Part shown: in pieces, positions 1 to 10,300 of the stretch
How the letters are laid out: every line of letters starts with the position of its first letter
Position numbering within the stretch: the first letter of the stretch is position 1
DNA from: Desulfosporosinus meridiei DSM 13257
GTDB taxonomy: Bacteria > Bacillota > Desulfitobacteriia > Desulfitobacteriales > Desulfitobacteriaceae
Length of the DNA stretch: 64,000 nucleotides
Assembly: GCF_000231385.2 (NCBI RefSeq)
Contig: NC_018515.1
Span: forward strand, 4,608,501 to 4,672,500
Direction: 5' to 3'
Position numbers and translations under genes: made by a program
Notes under the pieces: generated by a model
The model's database searches: none
Seen by the model: only the letters and a program-made list of their open reading frames with translations
Told to the model about the DNA's origin: nothing

Positions 1-1066
1 TTTTATGGACATAATTAAGAAGATGATTTTCTGTCATTAAGCCTACTAAGTACCAAGACTCTTCCTCAAAGGGTGTATTGAATTTATAAAGTCCTATTCG
101 TTCCAGACAAGCGTATATCTTTTCTTCACTATTGTGATTTTCTACACGATAAATATTTCGATTCTTATCAACTTCAGTCAAGGCGAATGATTCCTCTGCT
201 CTGATCATCCGTTTTTGTAAGGCACCGACCATTAAAATCGGCTCAATTTTGTTAGCTCCTGCATTGCTGTAGCCGATCAAATAGCCCATTGAATCCCTGG
301 GCTGTAAGTCTATGGCGGGTAAAAATTGATCAAAGTAATTCACAGATATTTCTACACCAATGACACCTCGTAAAACTTTATCCGCATCAAAAAGCGGCAT
401 TGTGTATGTTATTATCGGCAAATCATCAGGAAAAAGTTTAAAAGGAGGACTCCAGTAGCCCAACAAGTTGGCATTAAAGGTTAGAGGAGCCTTAGAAAAT
501 GGCTTTTCAAAAAACTCTCTGTTGCTTTCATCAAATTTCATGTCATATTTCCAGGATTGATCCATTGGTATTTTTTGTTTTTTTGCCAAATCTGAAGGCC
601 CAAGAAGCAGGTATAAATCTTTACTTGTATAATCATTCCAAAGTGGATCATAGTCACGAATATACAGGGCAGGATACTTTTCCGATTCTTCTTTTTTCAA
701 AATAATAAAGGCACCCGTGGTCTGAGTCGTCCTCAGCATATTAATCAATTCGTCAATTGATTCATCGAAAAAGGCCTTACTCGATGAAGTATCAGAGAGA
801 TTTCTGGAAAACTTATTGATAAAGGGTGTCATATTAGTCCAGCGGTTTTTCATTTCCCTCTGGACACTATCATTACGATTGTGAACTTTGTCATAAAATG
901 ACTGGTAAGCATTCTCTTGGGCCTGACTGAGCACCCCTCCTGCTATCAAGGTTCCTGTCAAAAGAATTGCTTGAATAACTATCAATACAATAACAAAACT
1001 GGTCATACGAAATAATATTGATTTTTTATCCATCCCAATTTTCTTCATTACAAGCTTTTCTTTCAT
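1..1066 (-). CDS. Membrane sensor with Cache-like extracellular domain, N-terminal part (runs off the window)
   Basis: The frame stays open from the ATG to the left edge, giving 355 residues without a stop. A short basic N-terminus is followed by one membrane helix at about residues 16-40 (start ILFRMTSFVIVLIVIQ) and then a long extracytoplasmic domain. Phrases such as LRGVIGVEISVNYFDQ and DSMGYLIGYSNAG are typical of double Cache ligand-binding domains. The output domain lies outside the window; GGDEF, histidine kinase or chemoreceptor are all possible. Its ATG overlaps the stop of the solute-binding lipoprotein gene by one base (TGATG), so the two are translationally coupled. I infer that the lipoprotein presents a ligand to this sensor. 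The Cache call is by eye. Confidence 0.75.
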   Translation of the reverse strand, partial: MKEKLVMKKIGMDKKSILFRMTSFVIVLIVIQAILLTGTLIAGGVLSQAQENAYQSFYDKVHNRNDSVQREMKNRWTNMTPFINKFSRNLSDTSSSKAFFDESIDELINMLRTTQTTGAFIILKKEESEKYPALYIRDYDPLWNDYTSKDLYLLLGPSDLAKKQKIPMDQSWKYDMKFDESNREFFEKPFSKAPLTFNANLLGYWSPPFKLFPDDLPIITYTMPLFDADKVLRGVIGVEISVNYFDQFLPAIDLQPRDSMGYLIGYSNAGANKIEPILMVGALQKRMIRAEESFALTEVDKNRNIYRVENHNSEEKIYACLERIGLYKFNTPFEEESWYLVGLMTENHLLNYVHK

Positions 1067-2493
1067 CACTCACCCAAGATCAAAGACCCTTCTTTTTTTA
1101 TTTGCTCATACCACCTGTCAAATTGAGAATCTGAAACTAAAGAATCAATAACTTTTGTGCGCTCTTCTCCGTTTGCGACACGTTTATCCAACAATTCCAG
1201 ATCCCGTGTGATTTTATTGAACAGATTACTTTCCAGAAGCAATCGCATCTCATAGCTTCCCTTAAAAGGTTTATTGAAATATAAGATGTGTGTTTGAAAC
1301 ATTTGAAGAGTCGAGTCTATCATCTCCGGGATAGCTCTATTGCTTGAACCTATTTTTGTCTGTTCTTCCTGCAGCAGCTTCCCATTTAGCGATTCATTCA
1401 TAACCGGGAAATAACCGGTGGAAACTGCAAACTCGATGTTTTGTGAGGGTTCCGTAAACCACTTGAGAAAGACCCCGGCAGCAAACTCATGGGCCTTGTC
1501 ACTCTTAGTCACACACATCCCAGCACCTTGCTGAAAAGCATAGGGTTTACCCTTGCTAAAATAAGGATAAGGCAATGTCATAGGTTCAATGGGATAAACT
1601 TCATCCTGCTGCACCGTCACTTCCGTGGGAAAGTAACCGGATCCAGCCGTAGAACCTGTATAAGCCAGCACAGTGCCGGTTTTTGCGTCATCAGAGCTGA
1701 AACGGCCACTCTTTTCAAAATAACCTTTTATGTAAGGAATATAATAGTAATCCCAGATAGTCTTGGCCACGTTTTCAGTAAAATTCAGGCGAACTGAGTC
1801 ATCTTCAAAGCTGTAGATTTCCGTTCCCAGCTGCATTCCGGATAGAAGCATATAATTTGCGCTGGAATCGATACCTAGGAATGCTTTGCCTGTATGTTCC
1901 CGATACAATTTAGAAATCTCGATTAAGCCTTCCCAGGTCTTCAACTTTTGGATATCAGCACCTGTTTCTTGAGAAAACTTGTCCCAAAATGTTTTGTTAA
2001 CATACAATATTTCAGAAGATTTGGCGATGGGGAGAATCTTCAAATGCTGTTCTTTTCCAAAGCGCCCCTCCTTCAAGAACTCTGCTCTGTATCGTTCTAA
2101 TTCCTCTTTAGAGAAAAGTTCCTCCAGATTTGCCAGTTCGGTAACCGTTTGGATTCGATAGGCATTGTCGGGATAGGCCATAAAAATATCCGGCAACCGT
2201 TGAGAACCAATATTTTTATTGGCAGCGTCGTAAACTGCGTTGGCAAGTTGCTCTACATCGCCTAAACTTTGTGCGTCCACGACGATCCCTCTTTGCACTC
2301 CTACTGTTTCATTAAAATTTGCCACTAAGGCGTCAAATGTATCTTTGATATGACCATTATAATAATGCCATACAATAACTGTAACCGGTTTCGAAGGATC
2401 CAGTGGTTCTTTGTCATGATGAATGAGATTACACCCGGGAAGGAGTAGCAACATTGCTGCTACTACGAATAGAATCAGCCCTTTTCCCCTCAT
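1066..2493 (-). CDS. Extracellular solute-binding lipoprotein (ABC family 1 type)
   Basis: The 475-residue product begins with a hydrophobic signal and the lipobox LLLPGC, so it should be acylated at Cys21 and held on the outer face of the membrane. The body resembles sugar-type (family 1) solute-binding proteins: VTVIVWHYYNG near the start, PDIFMAYPDN near residue 120 and QGAGMCVTKSDKAHEFA near residue 325. No permease or ATPase gene is adjacent. Instead the gene is fused by a one-base overlap to a Cache-type sensor. It may therefore serve as a sensory binding protein rather than a transport subunit; that is inference. Confidence 0.8.
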   Translation of the reverse strand: MRGKGLILFVVAAMLLLLPGCNLIHHDKEPLDPSKPVTVIVWHYYNGHIKDTFDALVANFNETVGVQRGIVVDAQSLGDVEQLANAVYDAANKNIGSQRLPDIFMAYPDNAYRIQTVTELANLEELFSKEELERYRAEFLKEGRFGKEQHLKILPIAKSSEILYVNKTFWDKFSQETGADIQKLKTWEGLIEISKLYREHTGKAFLGIDSSANYMLLSGMQLGTEIYSFEDDSVRLNFTENVAKTIWDYYYIPYIKGYFEKSGRFSSDDAKTGTVLAYTGSTAGSGYFPTEVTVQQDEVYPIEPMTLPYPYFSKGKPYAFQQGAGMCVTKSDKAHEFAAGVFLKWFTEPSQNIEFAVSTGYFPVMNESLNGKLLQEEQTKIGSSNRAIPEMIDSTLQMFQTHILYFNKPFKGSYEMRLLLESNLFNKITRDLELLDKRVANGEERTKVIDSLVSDSQFDRWYEQIKKEGSLILGE

Positions 2494-3033
2494 ATGAAGC
2501 CCCCATTACATATATTTCGCACATGGTTATTACTATATTGTACCATTCAATCTACCTCCTTTCTACAAGATCCATTCTTTTTATTCCAAATATGATTTGA
2601 GGCACCAGAAATGAATATTGCCAATAACATAATACGATTCTTGTGAAAGATACTGGTAATATCAAATCGCAATTCGCCAATAGTAATGACGAAGTGGGCT
2701 TGCGGGTAAAAAAATAAAGAAATAACTCAGTGAAACTAGCAAAGTAAAGGGTAAGAACTCTCTGAGCATTTCGCACAGTGGATTCTTACAATTATGGAGG
2801 GGGGAGCTCAACCCCTCGTCAAGCGTTCTACGAATTTTTTATATATCCTGCCAATAAGTAGTAAGTTTTATAGGAGTATACATCGAGCATTAAGAATACT
2901 TACTCCGGCCTATATTCACCCTTTTTTCCAGCTGGAATCCCAGCTCACTGAGCTTAAGGATTCAATAGTATTTGAGATTTATGAACCTTCCCGTTAAAAA
3001 ATGTATAGTATTGCCATTATGTAAAATACTACC
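2494..3033. other. 540-base stretch without a convincing gene
   Basis: It separates two divergent transcription units and must hold both promoters. Short open frames on either strand lack ribosome-binding sites and family resemblance. Close to the cytochrome gene there is an inverted repeat (TAGTATT ... AATACTA, about 3005-3031) that could be an operator. I see nothing else that I can support. Confidence 0.4.
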
Positions 3034-3462
3034 ATGTATACTCTAGAGAATTGGAAGGAAACCTCTTTGAAGTTACGCACTCTGTTATTACTAAGCATCC
3101 CGTCCTTCATATTATTTGTAGGAATTACCTTAATTTCAGCAAGGCTCCCAGCTTCCATGCCGGAACAAGCTGTGGCTGGAAAGCTCATCTGGCAAAAAAA
3201 CAACTGCGTCAGCTGTCACACTTTATTTGGTCATGGTGGCTATGAAGCAGATGATTTAACACACATTACCGCTACGGAGACTTCTGAATACCTTATCAAC
3301 TATCTTGTTCAGGCTCCTGTTATGCGCCCTCATAAATACGCCCGTCACCCGGCCTTGGATGAAATTGATGCCGAGAACTTAGTGAACTATCTGGAATTTG
3401 TACACACTATACCCACTTTGGGATGGCCTCCTCAACAAGAACAAGTGGAGGATGACTCATGA
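3034..3462 (+). CDS. norC: Membrane-anchored cytochrome c, NorC-type subunit
   Basis: A 142-residue protein with one N-terminal membrane helix (about residues 15-36) and one c-type haem motif, CVSCH, at residues 59-63. The phrase CVSCHTLFGHGGYEADDLT matches NorC subunits of cytochrome c-dependent nitric oxide reductases, which pass electrons to the catalytic NorB. It overlaps the next gene by ATGA. The ATG has no ribosome-binding site. A TTG at 3067 preceded by GGAAGG five to nine bases upstream would remove eleven residues and is a good alternative start. The haem should lie on the outer face of the membrane. Confidence 0.85.
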   Translation: MYTLENWKETSLKLRTLLLLSIPSFILFVGITLISARLPASMPEQAVAGKLIWQKNNCVSCHTLFGHGGYEADDLTHITATETSEYLINYLVQAPVMRPHKYARHPALDEIDAENLVNYLEFVHTIPTLGWPPQQEQVEDDS

Positions 3463-4811
3463 ATCAATCCATTGCCTCAAAGCAGAAATTTTTGGCCCAA
3501 GTAATTAGTCGTAGGTATTGTTTATCCGCAGTATGCTTATTTGCCCTGCAAAGCGTTGTGGCCTTGATGGGAGCACTGGATTTAGTGATATCCGATTTGC
3601 CTTCGCCTATCCCCTTTGAGTACGGAAGAGCAATTCATCTGGCTCTGGCAGATTTTTGGCCACTCATCGGTACTATGGGTATGGTTTACTTTTTCATCAC
3701 GGCTGAGCTTAATCGGGAGATCCATTCTCCCAGGTTAGCCCGCTGGCAATACTGGGTAGTCATGTTATTTACCCTCTCTATCTTTGGAACCCTAGCCCTA
3801 AGACTAGGTAATGGCCGAGAATTCCTCGAAGGGAAACCCATTTTTTACCTCGGCATATGTCTGGCATTGACACTGGCCTCATACAATCTAATCCGAACCT
3901 TATTAACAGATAGACAAAACATTACTCCTGCTGCTGCGACTATGACTGTAGGAATGATCTTCCTGTTGTTGCTGTTGCTGCCTAACACAATCACTTTCAG
4001 CAACCCAATCGTAGATGAAGCAACCAAGTTCTGGGTTGTTCATTTATGGGAGGAAATGGCCTTTGAATTGACTTCCGTAGGTTTTATTGCCACCTTTTTC
4101 ATTGTTTCTGGCCTAGCCAATCGTACACAAATTGAAAAATGGCTTTATTTAGAGGCTGCTTTAGCAATAGTCGGGGGGTTGTATGGTACCGGACATCATT
4201 ATTACTGGATCGGGTTTCCTGCCGTTTGGTTAGTACTGGGCTCGTTAGTAAGTCTAGTAGAGGTTATTCCTGTGGGCATGTTGGTACATATGACTTATAA
4301 AGGTTTAAAATCAAAAAAAATTCGCAGTCGGCGAGAAAAGCTTACTCTGTGGTTGTTGCTTAGCAGCGTGTTTTATCATATTACGGGTGCATCACTTCTA
4401 GGCTTATTTATTACCATACCTTGGGTTAATCTTTATATGCACGGAACGTATTTTACATCTGGTCATGCTCATTTAGCCTTATTCGGAAGCTTAGGATTCG
4501 TAGTCTTAGCAGGGTGTTATTATGTCCTGAGCCAAGGGAGTGAACCAACACTCAAAGAGTATAAGGGCGGAGTTCTGGCCGTGATAATTCTCAATATTGG
4601 CCTGATAATCATGTCCTCAGCTCTACTGGCTGCTGGCCTCAAAGAGACTTATCTCTGGCGGGTCTTAGGTATGGATTTTATGGATGTCCATTTGCTCCTT
4701 AATCCCTATTTGATCGTGCGAGTGCTGGGTGGGACTATGTTTGCATTGGGGGATCTTCTTTTATCTTGGTACATTTTTAAGGTCTGGCGGGCGACAAAGT
4801 CTCATAAGTAG
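3459..4811 (+). CDS. norB: Nitric oxide reductase large subunit, NorB type
   Basis: A 450-residue multi-helix membrane protein of the haem-copper oxidase superfamily. All expected metal ligands are visible: the low-spin haem histidine in RAIHLALADFW, the FeB ligands in VVHLWEE (with the NOR-specific Glu) and GTGHHYYWIG, and the haem-b3/haem-b pair in SGHAHLALFG. The HLWxE pattern separates NorB from oxygen-reducing cbb3 enzymes. It reduces NO to N2O with electrons from the upstream cytochrome. In this kind of anaerobe NO detoxification is more likely than full denitrification, because I see no other denitrification gene here. GGAGG precedes the ATG. Confidence 0.9.
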   Translation: MNQSIASKQKFLAQVISRRYCLSAVCLFALQSVVALMGALDLVISDLPSPIPFEYGRAIHLALADFWPLIGTMGMVYFFITAELNREIHSPRLARWQYWVVMLFTLSIFGTLALRLGNGREFLEGKPIFYLGICLALTLASYNLIRTLLTDRQNITPAAATMTVGMIFLLLLLLPNTITFSNPIVDEATKFWVVHLWEEMAFELTSVGFIATFFIVSGLANRTQIEKWLYLEAALAIVGGLYGTGHHYYWIGFPAVWLVLGSLVSLVEVIPVGMLVHMTYKGLKSKKIRSRREKLTLWLLLSSVFYHITGASLLGLFITIPWVNLYMHGTYFTSGHAHLALFGSLGFVVLAGCYYVLSQGSEPTLKEYKGGVLAVIILNIGLIIMSSALLAAGLKETYLWRVLGMDFMDVHLLLNPYLIVRVLGGTMFALGDLLLSWYIFKVWRATKSHK

Positions 4812-4850
4812 TGAAGGCAAATAATTCAACGTCAGTTACGAGGTTAAGAA

Positions 4851-6254
4851 ATGCAGATTACCATAACAAGTTCATTCTGGTTGTTGCTATTAATCCTGTT
4901 GATAGCTCTTCAATTACTTCTGGTAATTATCCTTATTACGAAACCCTTTTTGCGCTATCTAATAGGGTTGCAGATCAAGGGTTTTTCGGACAGACTCCTT
5001 TCTGATAAATATACTCAAAATCTCATGGAATTGTGGCCAGCAGGAAAACGAATTTCAGTTTTAAACATTCTGGAAATAGGCCTTCGTGCTCAGAATGGTA
5101 AAATCATAACCCGGCCTCTTGGTTCCCCTAAGCATTTTCCCGGCTTCGATAGTCTTATGTTTGCTCCACAGATTATGACAAGGCTCTCCTTACCTGAAGG
5201 TACTCAGATAGACATGCAGGTAACTATTGGTCCAAAAGCTTATAAGCCCATGACTCTCGATATCCCCATTATAATTGGGGCAATGGCTTATGGCATAGCA
5301 CTCAGTGAAGAAGCCAAAAGAGCTTTAGCTAGAGCTGCTAAAACTCTAAAGACTTCCACCTGTTCTGGGGAAGGCCCCTTTCTGCCCGAGGAGCGAATGG
5401 AAGCAGGAAAATACACGTTGCAAATTTCCCGCTGGGCCTGGGGGGCTAGGACTCAGGAACAAATTGACTCTGCCGATATGTTGGAAGTTCAAATGGGGCA
5501 AGGTTCTGATATGGGGGCAGTCACTATCGATGCCGTAGAATTTCAAGGTCGGGCGCAAGAACTCTCGGGCCTAGCCCCTGATGAAATGGCTATTGCTTTT
5601 CCGGCACCTCCCGGTGTTCAAAAACAAAGAGATTGGCCTAATTTCATGAAAAGTCTACGGGAAAAAGCTAACGGCATTCCTATTGCCTTGAAAATTATGG
5701 CAACAGGACACCTTGAGGATGATTTGGCGGCTGCACTTAAACTAAAGTTTGATGCAGTTATTATTGATGGTGCCCAAGGCGGCTCCCACGCCACCACCCC
5801 CATTAAACAAGATGATTTTGGCATCCCCAGCCTGTTTGCTTTAGTTCGGGCTGTACGGTTTTTGGAGAAAGAACGCGCCCGAGACCGGATAAGCTTAATC
5901 ATTGCCGGAGGGTTCTTTACTCCCGGAGAGTGTCTAAAGGCTATGGCTCTAGGTGCAGATGCAGTCTATATGGCTACTGTTCCTCTCCTAGCCCTGACTC
6001 ATAGCCAGGTCAGTAAAGTAATACCCTGGGAGCCTCCTACGACATTAGTGTTTTATGACTCTCCCTCTAAGGGTAAACTTGATATTGAACAGGCAGCGAC
6101 AAGTGTCGTTAACGTCATAACCTCTATGGTTTTAGAAATGGAAGAAGGCATGCGTGCCCTTGGAAAGGCGTCCTTAAAAGAGCTAAATCCTGATGACTTA
6201 GTTGCCTTAGATTCTCTGAGCGCCGAAGTAACTGGCGTGAAGCGAATATACTAG
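4851..6254 (+). CDS. FMN-binding glutamate synthase-like protein with N-terminal membrane helix
   Basis: 467 residues. A strongly hydrophobic segment (about 5-30) anchors the protein, and the rest is the TIM-barrel FMN-binding domain of glutamate synthase. IPIIIGAMAYGIALSEEAK, DAVIIDGAQGGSHATT and IIAGGFFTPGECLKAMALGADAVYM are the phosphate/FMN-binding signatures. The glutamine amidotransferase domain of true glutamate synthase is absent. Members of this stand-alone family have mostly undefined reactions. GAGGTT lies eight bases before the ATG, only 39 bases behind norB, and a terminator follows, so it belongs to the NO reductase operon. Its role there is unknown. Confidence 0.85.
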   Translation: MQITITSSFWLLLLILLIALQLLLVIILITKPFLRYLIGLQIKGFSDRLLSDKYTQNLMELWPAGKRISVLNILEIGLRAQNGKIITRPLGSPKHFPGFDSLMFAPQIMTRLSLPEGTQIDMQVTIGPKAYKPMTLDIPIIIGAMAYGIALSEEAKRALARAAKTLKTSTCSGEGPFLPEERMEAGKYTLQISRWAWGARTQEQIDSADMLEVQMGQGSDMGAVTIDAVEFQGRAQELSGLAPDEMAIAFPAPPGVQKQRDWPNFMKSLREKANGIPIALKIMATGHLEDDLAAALKLKFDAVIIDGAQGGSHATTPIKQDDFGIPSLFALVRAVRFLEKERARDRISLIIAGGFFTPGECLKAMALGADAVYMATVPLLALTHSQVSKVIPWEPPTTLVFYDSPSKGKLDIEQAATSVVNVITSMVLEMEEGMRALGKASLKELNPDDLVALDSLSAEVTGVKRIY

Positions 6255-6290
6255 TAGGGTGCGTTATTCATAACGCACCCTACATTTTTA
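6254..6290 (+). terminator. Rho-independent terminator of the nor operon
   Basis: A perfect 13-base-pair stem (GTAGGGTGCGTTA with its complement), a four-base loop and ATTTTT follow directly on the stop codon of the FMN protein gene. Confidence 0.9.
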
Positions 6291-6326
6291 ACTAGTGAAT
6301 TCTGTCCAAAACCTAATAGTCGCCAA

Positions 6327-6868
6327 TCACGTTAAGGGTTCAATGGCATTAGATTTATAGACTCCAATAAAACGCTCTACCAGGACAGGGTCAAACTGGG
6401 CACCAGAACATCTTTCCAATTCTGCTATTGCCTGTTCCATTGTTCTTGGTTGTGATCTATAACTTCGTGGGGAAGTAATCGCGTCAACAGTATCTGCAAC
6501 ACTTACGATTCTGGCTAAAAATGGAATAGAACCCCCTTTTAAGCCTTCTGGATAACCTCTACCATCAAAACGCTCATGATGATATTTTATAATTGGTAAA
6601 ATTTCACGAGCAAATTTTAACTTAGAACATATTTCCACACCACGTCCAGGATGAGATTTCATGATAGACCATTCGTCTTGGGTTAGCGCAGAAGGCTTAT
6701 TTAAAATAGCATCGGGAATACTTATTTCCCAATGTCATGCAAGATAGCTGCCCTTCATAGATTAACCTTTTCCTTATCACTTAACCTCAGGTTCTCTGCA
6801 AGCGCCATAGGAAACTTCGCGACTCGTTCCGAATGTCCATGTATATGGGTATCAGGTTATTGTTCTTT
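6327..6868 (-). pseudogene. HD-GYP domain protein remnant (c-di-GMP phosphodiesterase type)
   Basis: The intact end (6327-6662) encodes the second half of an HD-GYP domain: HHERFDGRGYPEGLKGG, then ARIVSVADTVDAI. Reading further upstream, the missing half appears in a shifted frame: HIHGHSERVAKF, then RAAILHDIGK. It is broken by an in-frame TGA just before RAAILHD, by a one-base deletion right after LHDIGK (GGGAAATAAG should read GGGAAAATAAG) and by a TAA before the HGHSERV block. The N-terminal sensor part is gone. This is the corpse of a c-di-GMP phosphodiesterase-like regulator. The break lies inside the catalytic HD motif, so no activity is expected. Confidence 0.85.
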
Positions 6869-6875
6869 ATTCTTT

Positions 6876-7370
6876 TTATTCAAACTTCGAGTTTGCACTT
6901 TTTGGGTTTTCATGCAAAAACCCTACCTGTTTCATGTTTTCAATAATTTTCCCAAGATATCCATGAGTCAAATCAGGCCACTCAAAATCAAGGCTTTTTA
7001 AATAGTTAATAGTTTTTAACGAATTAACGTTGAAAGAAGGAGTAAGGGTTAACGTTCCTTTCATAATCAAATCCGTTACAATTCCATTTATCACTACTTG
7101 GTCACTTTCAGATTTTGATAGGGATATGATAGCTTCAGTATACTCTTTCAGGGATATACATTTTATGTACATCCCATATAATTCCAATATTTTCAAGAAA
7201 CTTTCTACTTTAATTGTTTTATGGTTGAACAAATGAAATATAAGCAGTTTTGGAGAACTACTCTGCAATATAGAAATTATTGCTCTTGCACAGGAATCTA
7301 CAGGTGTGAATTCGATGTATTCGTCGAGAATATTTTCAGGAAAAAGCCTGATTGTAAAGATACTTTTCAA
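6876..7370 (-). CDS. C-terminal part of the NRPS thioester reductase, in a shifted frame
   Basis: 164 residues that continue the short-chain-reductase-type release domain of the neighbouring NRPS. LFPENILDEYIEFTPVDSCARAI is the characteristic late block of NRPS terminal reductases, normally directly after the NIEENAFY block that ends the upstream frame. The only start is a TTG that overlaps the NRPS stop as TTGA, with no ribosome-binding site in front. One added base would fuse the two frames into about 1,440 residues. So this is either a natural frameshift mutation, a recoding site, a sequencing error, or a reductase split in two and translated by reinitiation. It cannot act as an enzyme alone. 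Confidence 0.8.
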   Translation of the reverse strand: MKSIFTIRLFPENILDEYIEFTPVDSCARAIISILQSSSPKLLIFHLFNHKTIKVESFLKILELYGMYIKCISLKEYTEAIISLSKSESDQVVINGIVTDLIMKGTLTLTPSFNVNSLKTINYLKSLDFEWPDLTHGYLGKIIENMKQVGFLHENPKSANSKFE

Positions 7371-10300
7371 TTTCTATAAAATGCATTTTCTTCAATGTTG
7401 ACCTGAAACTGTCCGTCAGAGATACGGCTAGTTAAGATCCCCACTCTAAATATTGTAGCTTTTAATCCTTTTTCAACTTCTTCCAATATAAGGCTTTCCG
7501 CCTCAAATTTGCTTCTTACATAAACATTGCTTTTGTAGTCCTGACCATTATACAAGTCATTTTCAGTAAAGTCTTTTATAAATACTTTCTCACTCATAAA
7601 GTTGCCTGAGACACTGGTGGTAGAGATAAAGCTCAAATGCATATCATTTTCACGGCAAAAATCAACTATTTCCTGAGTACCATTAACATTTATTCGTTCA
7701 AAATCTGAATAACTGCCATAATGCTTGACCATAGCAGCAGCATGGATCACAGATGTTACATTTCCAACTAGTTCTTGATACTCATCTGATAGAAGTCCAA
7801 ATCTTTTCTTGGTGATGTCCCCGTTCACCAGAATGATTTTTTGATTGATCAATTCACTGGCAACTTGAGGAAAATAGAAGTAAAGCGAATCTCTAAATCT
7901 TCTTTCAAAGTCTGCCCCTCGCACAATACAATATACCTTAGCCACCAGTTGATTATTTAAAAGCTCTTTCAGAATATGGATACCTAAAAATCCTGTCGCT
8001 CCCGTTAATAAGATACTCCCAGTGTTAACCTCGCCTTGAACAATAAACCGATTTAAGACTTCAAAATAACTCGGAACATGACTCATGTAAACGCTTGTTT
8101 TTTTGTTTTGATAGGTAACATAATCCCGTTCCTTAATTTCTAAAGAAAGGCTTCTGATGGTGGGATGTTCGTAAAATTCTTGGGCAGATATCTTCCAGGC
8201 TTCAGATAATGAAGAGGAGAGTATTTCTAGAATTGCCAAAGAATCTCCACCGAGCTCAAAAAAATCATCATCAATTCCTACTTTAATTACATTAAGAGTT
8301 TTACTCCATATATCAGCCATTCGTTGCTCGATACCATCCCGCGGTGCAATATATTCATTAGCCTTAACATCTTCGCTCCAAGTAGGATTTGGCAATGATT
8401 TACGATCAACTTTCCCGTTGGGGGTTAAAGGAAGTGCCGGTAGCCAAATAAACCGATTGGGAATCATAAATTCAGGCAAGTAACCCATCATATGTTGTCG
8501 CAACTCAGATACGGGCAGTTCTACACTGCCAACCAGAAAAGCACAAAGCAATGCCCTATCCAGATGTTGATATGTGGTAACAACAGCTTGTATAATATCT
8601 TCATTTTTTAATAGACATTCTTCTATCTCACTCAATTCAATACGAAAACCTCTGATTTTGACCTGATTATCATTTCGCCCAATATATTCGATCTCGCCAT
8701 TTGCCAGCCACTTTCCTAAGTCACCGGTTTTATACATTCTCGTCCCTGGAAAAAAGGGGTTGGATAAAAATTTCTCATTAGTTAACTCAGGCCTGTTAAG
8801 ATAACCCCGTGCAACGCCTTCCCCTGCGATAAATATTTCACCTAATATGCCGATGGGAACAGGCGTCTGATATTTATCTTGAATATAAAACTTGGTATTC
8901 CCTATAGGTCTTCCGATGGTAAGTTGGTCTGCATCATCAAGTCTTTTTGTTGAAGACCAGATTGTTGTCTCCGTCGGTCCATACATATTGTAGATCTGGG
9001 CTTTCGTAATCTTTTTAAGCCTTGATAATAAGGATTGAGGGAAAACTTCACCCCCAACCATTATTAGCGACAACTGGTTTAGGCAAGTTGAGGAATTCAG
9101 CATTATGTTCAGCCTTGCAGGAGTTGCTTGTAGCACGTCCACTTGGTATCTTACTATCAAATCAGACAACAAGCGTGGGCTTGCTAGTTCCTCGTTATTG
9201 GCGATTATCACTCTCAGACCTACAATTAGAGGCAATAATGTTTCCATAAAAAATATATCAAACGATAGAGTAGTTATTGAAATTATCGTCTTATAGGTAA
9301 AGTCAATTTCCTTAGTTATAGAATGGACGAAATTGCTTATAGCCCTATGCTCGATCATTACACCTTTAGGCATTCCAGTCGATCCTGAGGTATAAATAAG
9401 ATAGGCCAAGTCATTGGGCCTCAGGGTACAGACTAAGCCATCAGCAGTGCCTTCCCATATTTCCGAATTACTAAGATCAATAACTTCTACCTCTGTCTTC
9501 AAGTGATTATGGTTAGAACAATTAGTCAAGAGGAAGCGACAATTGCTATCTCTTAACATATGCTCGATTCTTTCTCGGGGATAGCTGGGATCAATAGGCA
9601 AATAAGCTGCTCCAGACTTTAATATGCCTAATATTCCAACAACCAGATCAAAGGATCGGTCCACGCTAAAACCAACTATCTCCTCTTTGGCGACACCCTT
9701 CTTTAACAAGAACCTGGCTAATTTATTTGATCTATTATTTAATTCCTGATAGGTTAATTGATTATTTTCGAAAACAAGAGCAATTTTTTCAGGAATCTTT
9801 CTTACGGTTTCCACAAACAGATGAATGATAGTTTTCTCTGGTTGGAATTCCATTTCCGTTTGGTTAAACATACTTAGAATTAGCTGCTGTTCTGAGTCAG
9901 ACAACATATTCAAATTACCAACACTTTTATTAGGGTATTTCATACCGTCTTGAACAAGGTTTAATAAAGATCTGTTGATATCCTCTATCTCTGCTTCTTT
10001 CAGTACATCTGTTGAGTAATCATAATCTAGATGAAATAATCCGATACTTTTCATTTCATTGATATTCACGCGTAAAGCATTGACCTCTTGACCATTGAAG
10101 TGGGATTCTAATTCAAATTCTATTTGACCCGGATCCAGATTTGCGTTAAGAAAAGTCAGCGTAAAATCAAATAAGTTGTCATTAACTTTCTGTGTTTTCC
10201 GAAATTGTTTGAGTATATTTACATACGGATAGCTACTGTACCTCAACATTGTAAGCCATTCAATGTTCAAATAATTCAAATATTCTTTAAAGCTTAAAGA

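Noticed and set aside
499-705. Plus-strand open frame of 68 codons
   Set aside because: Shadow of the Cache sensor gene on the other strand, which has the natural protein sequence.
2552-2776. Minus-strand open frame of 74 codons
   Set aside because: No ribosome-binding site, aromatic-rich composition without family resemblance, inside a promoter region.
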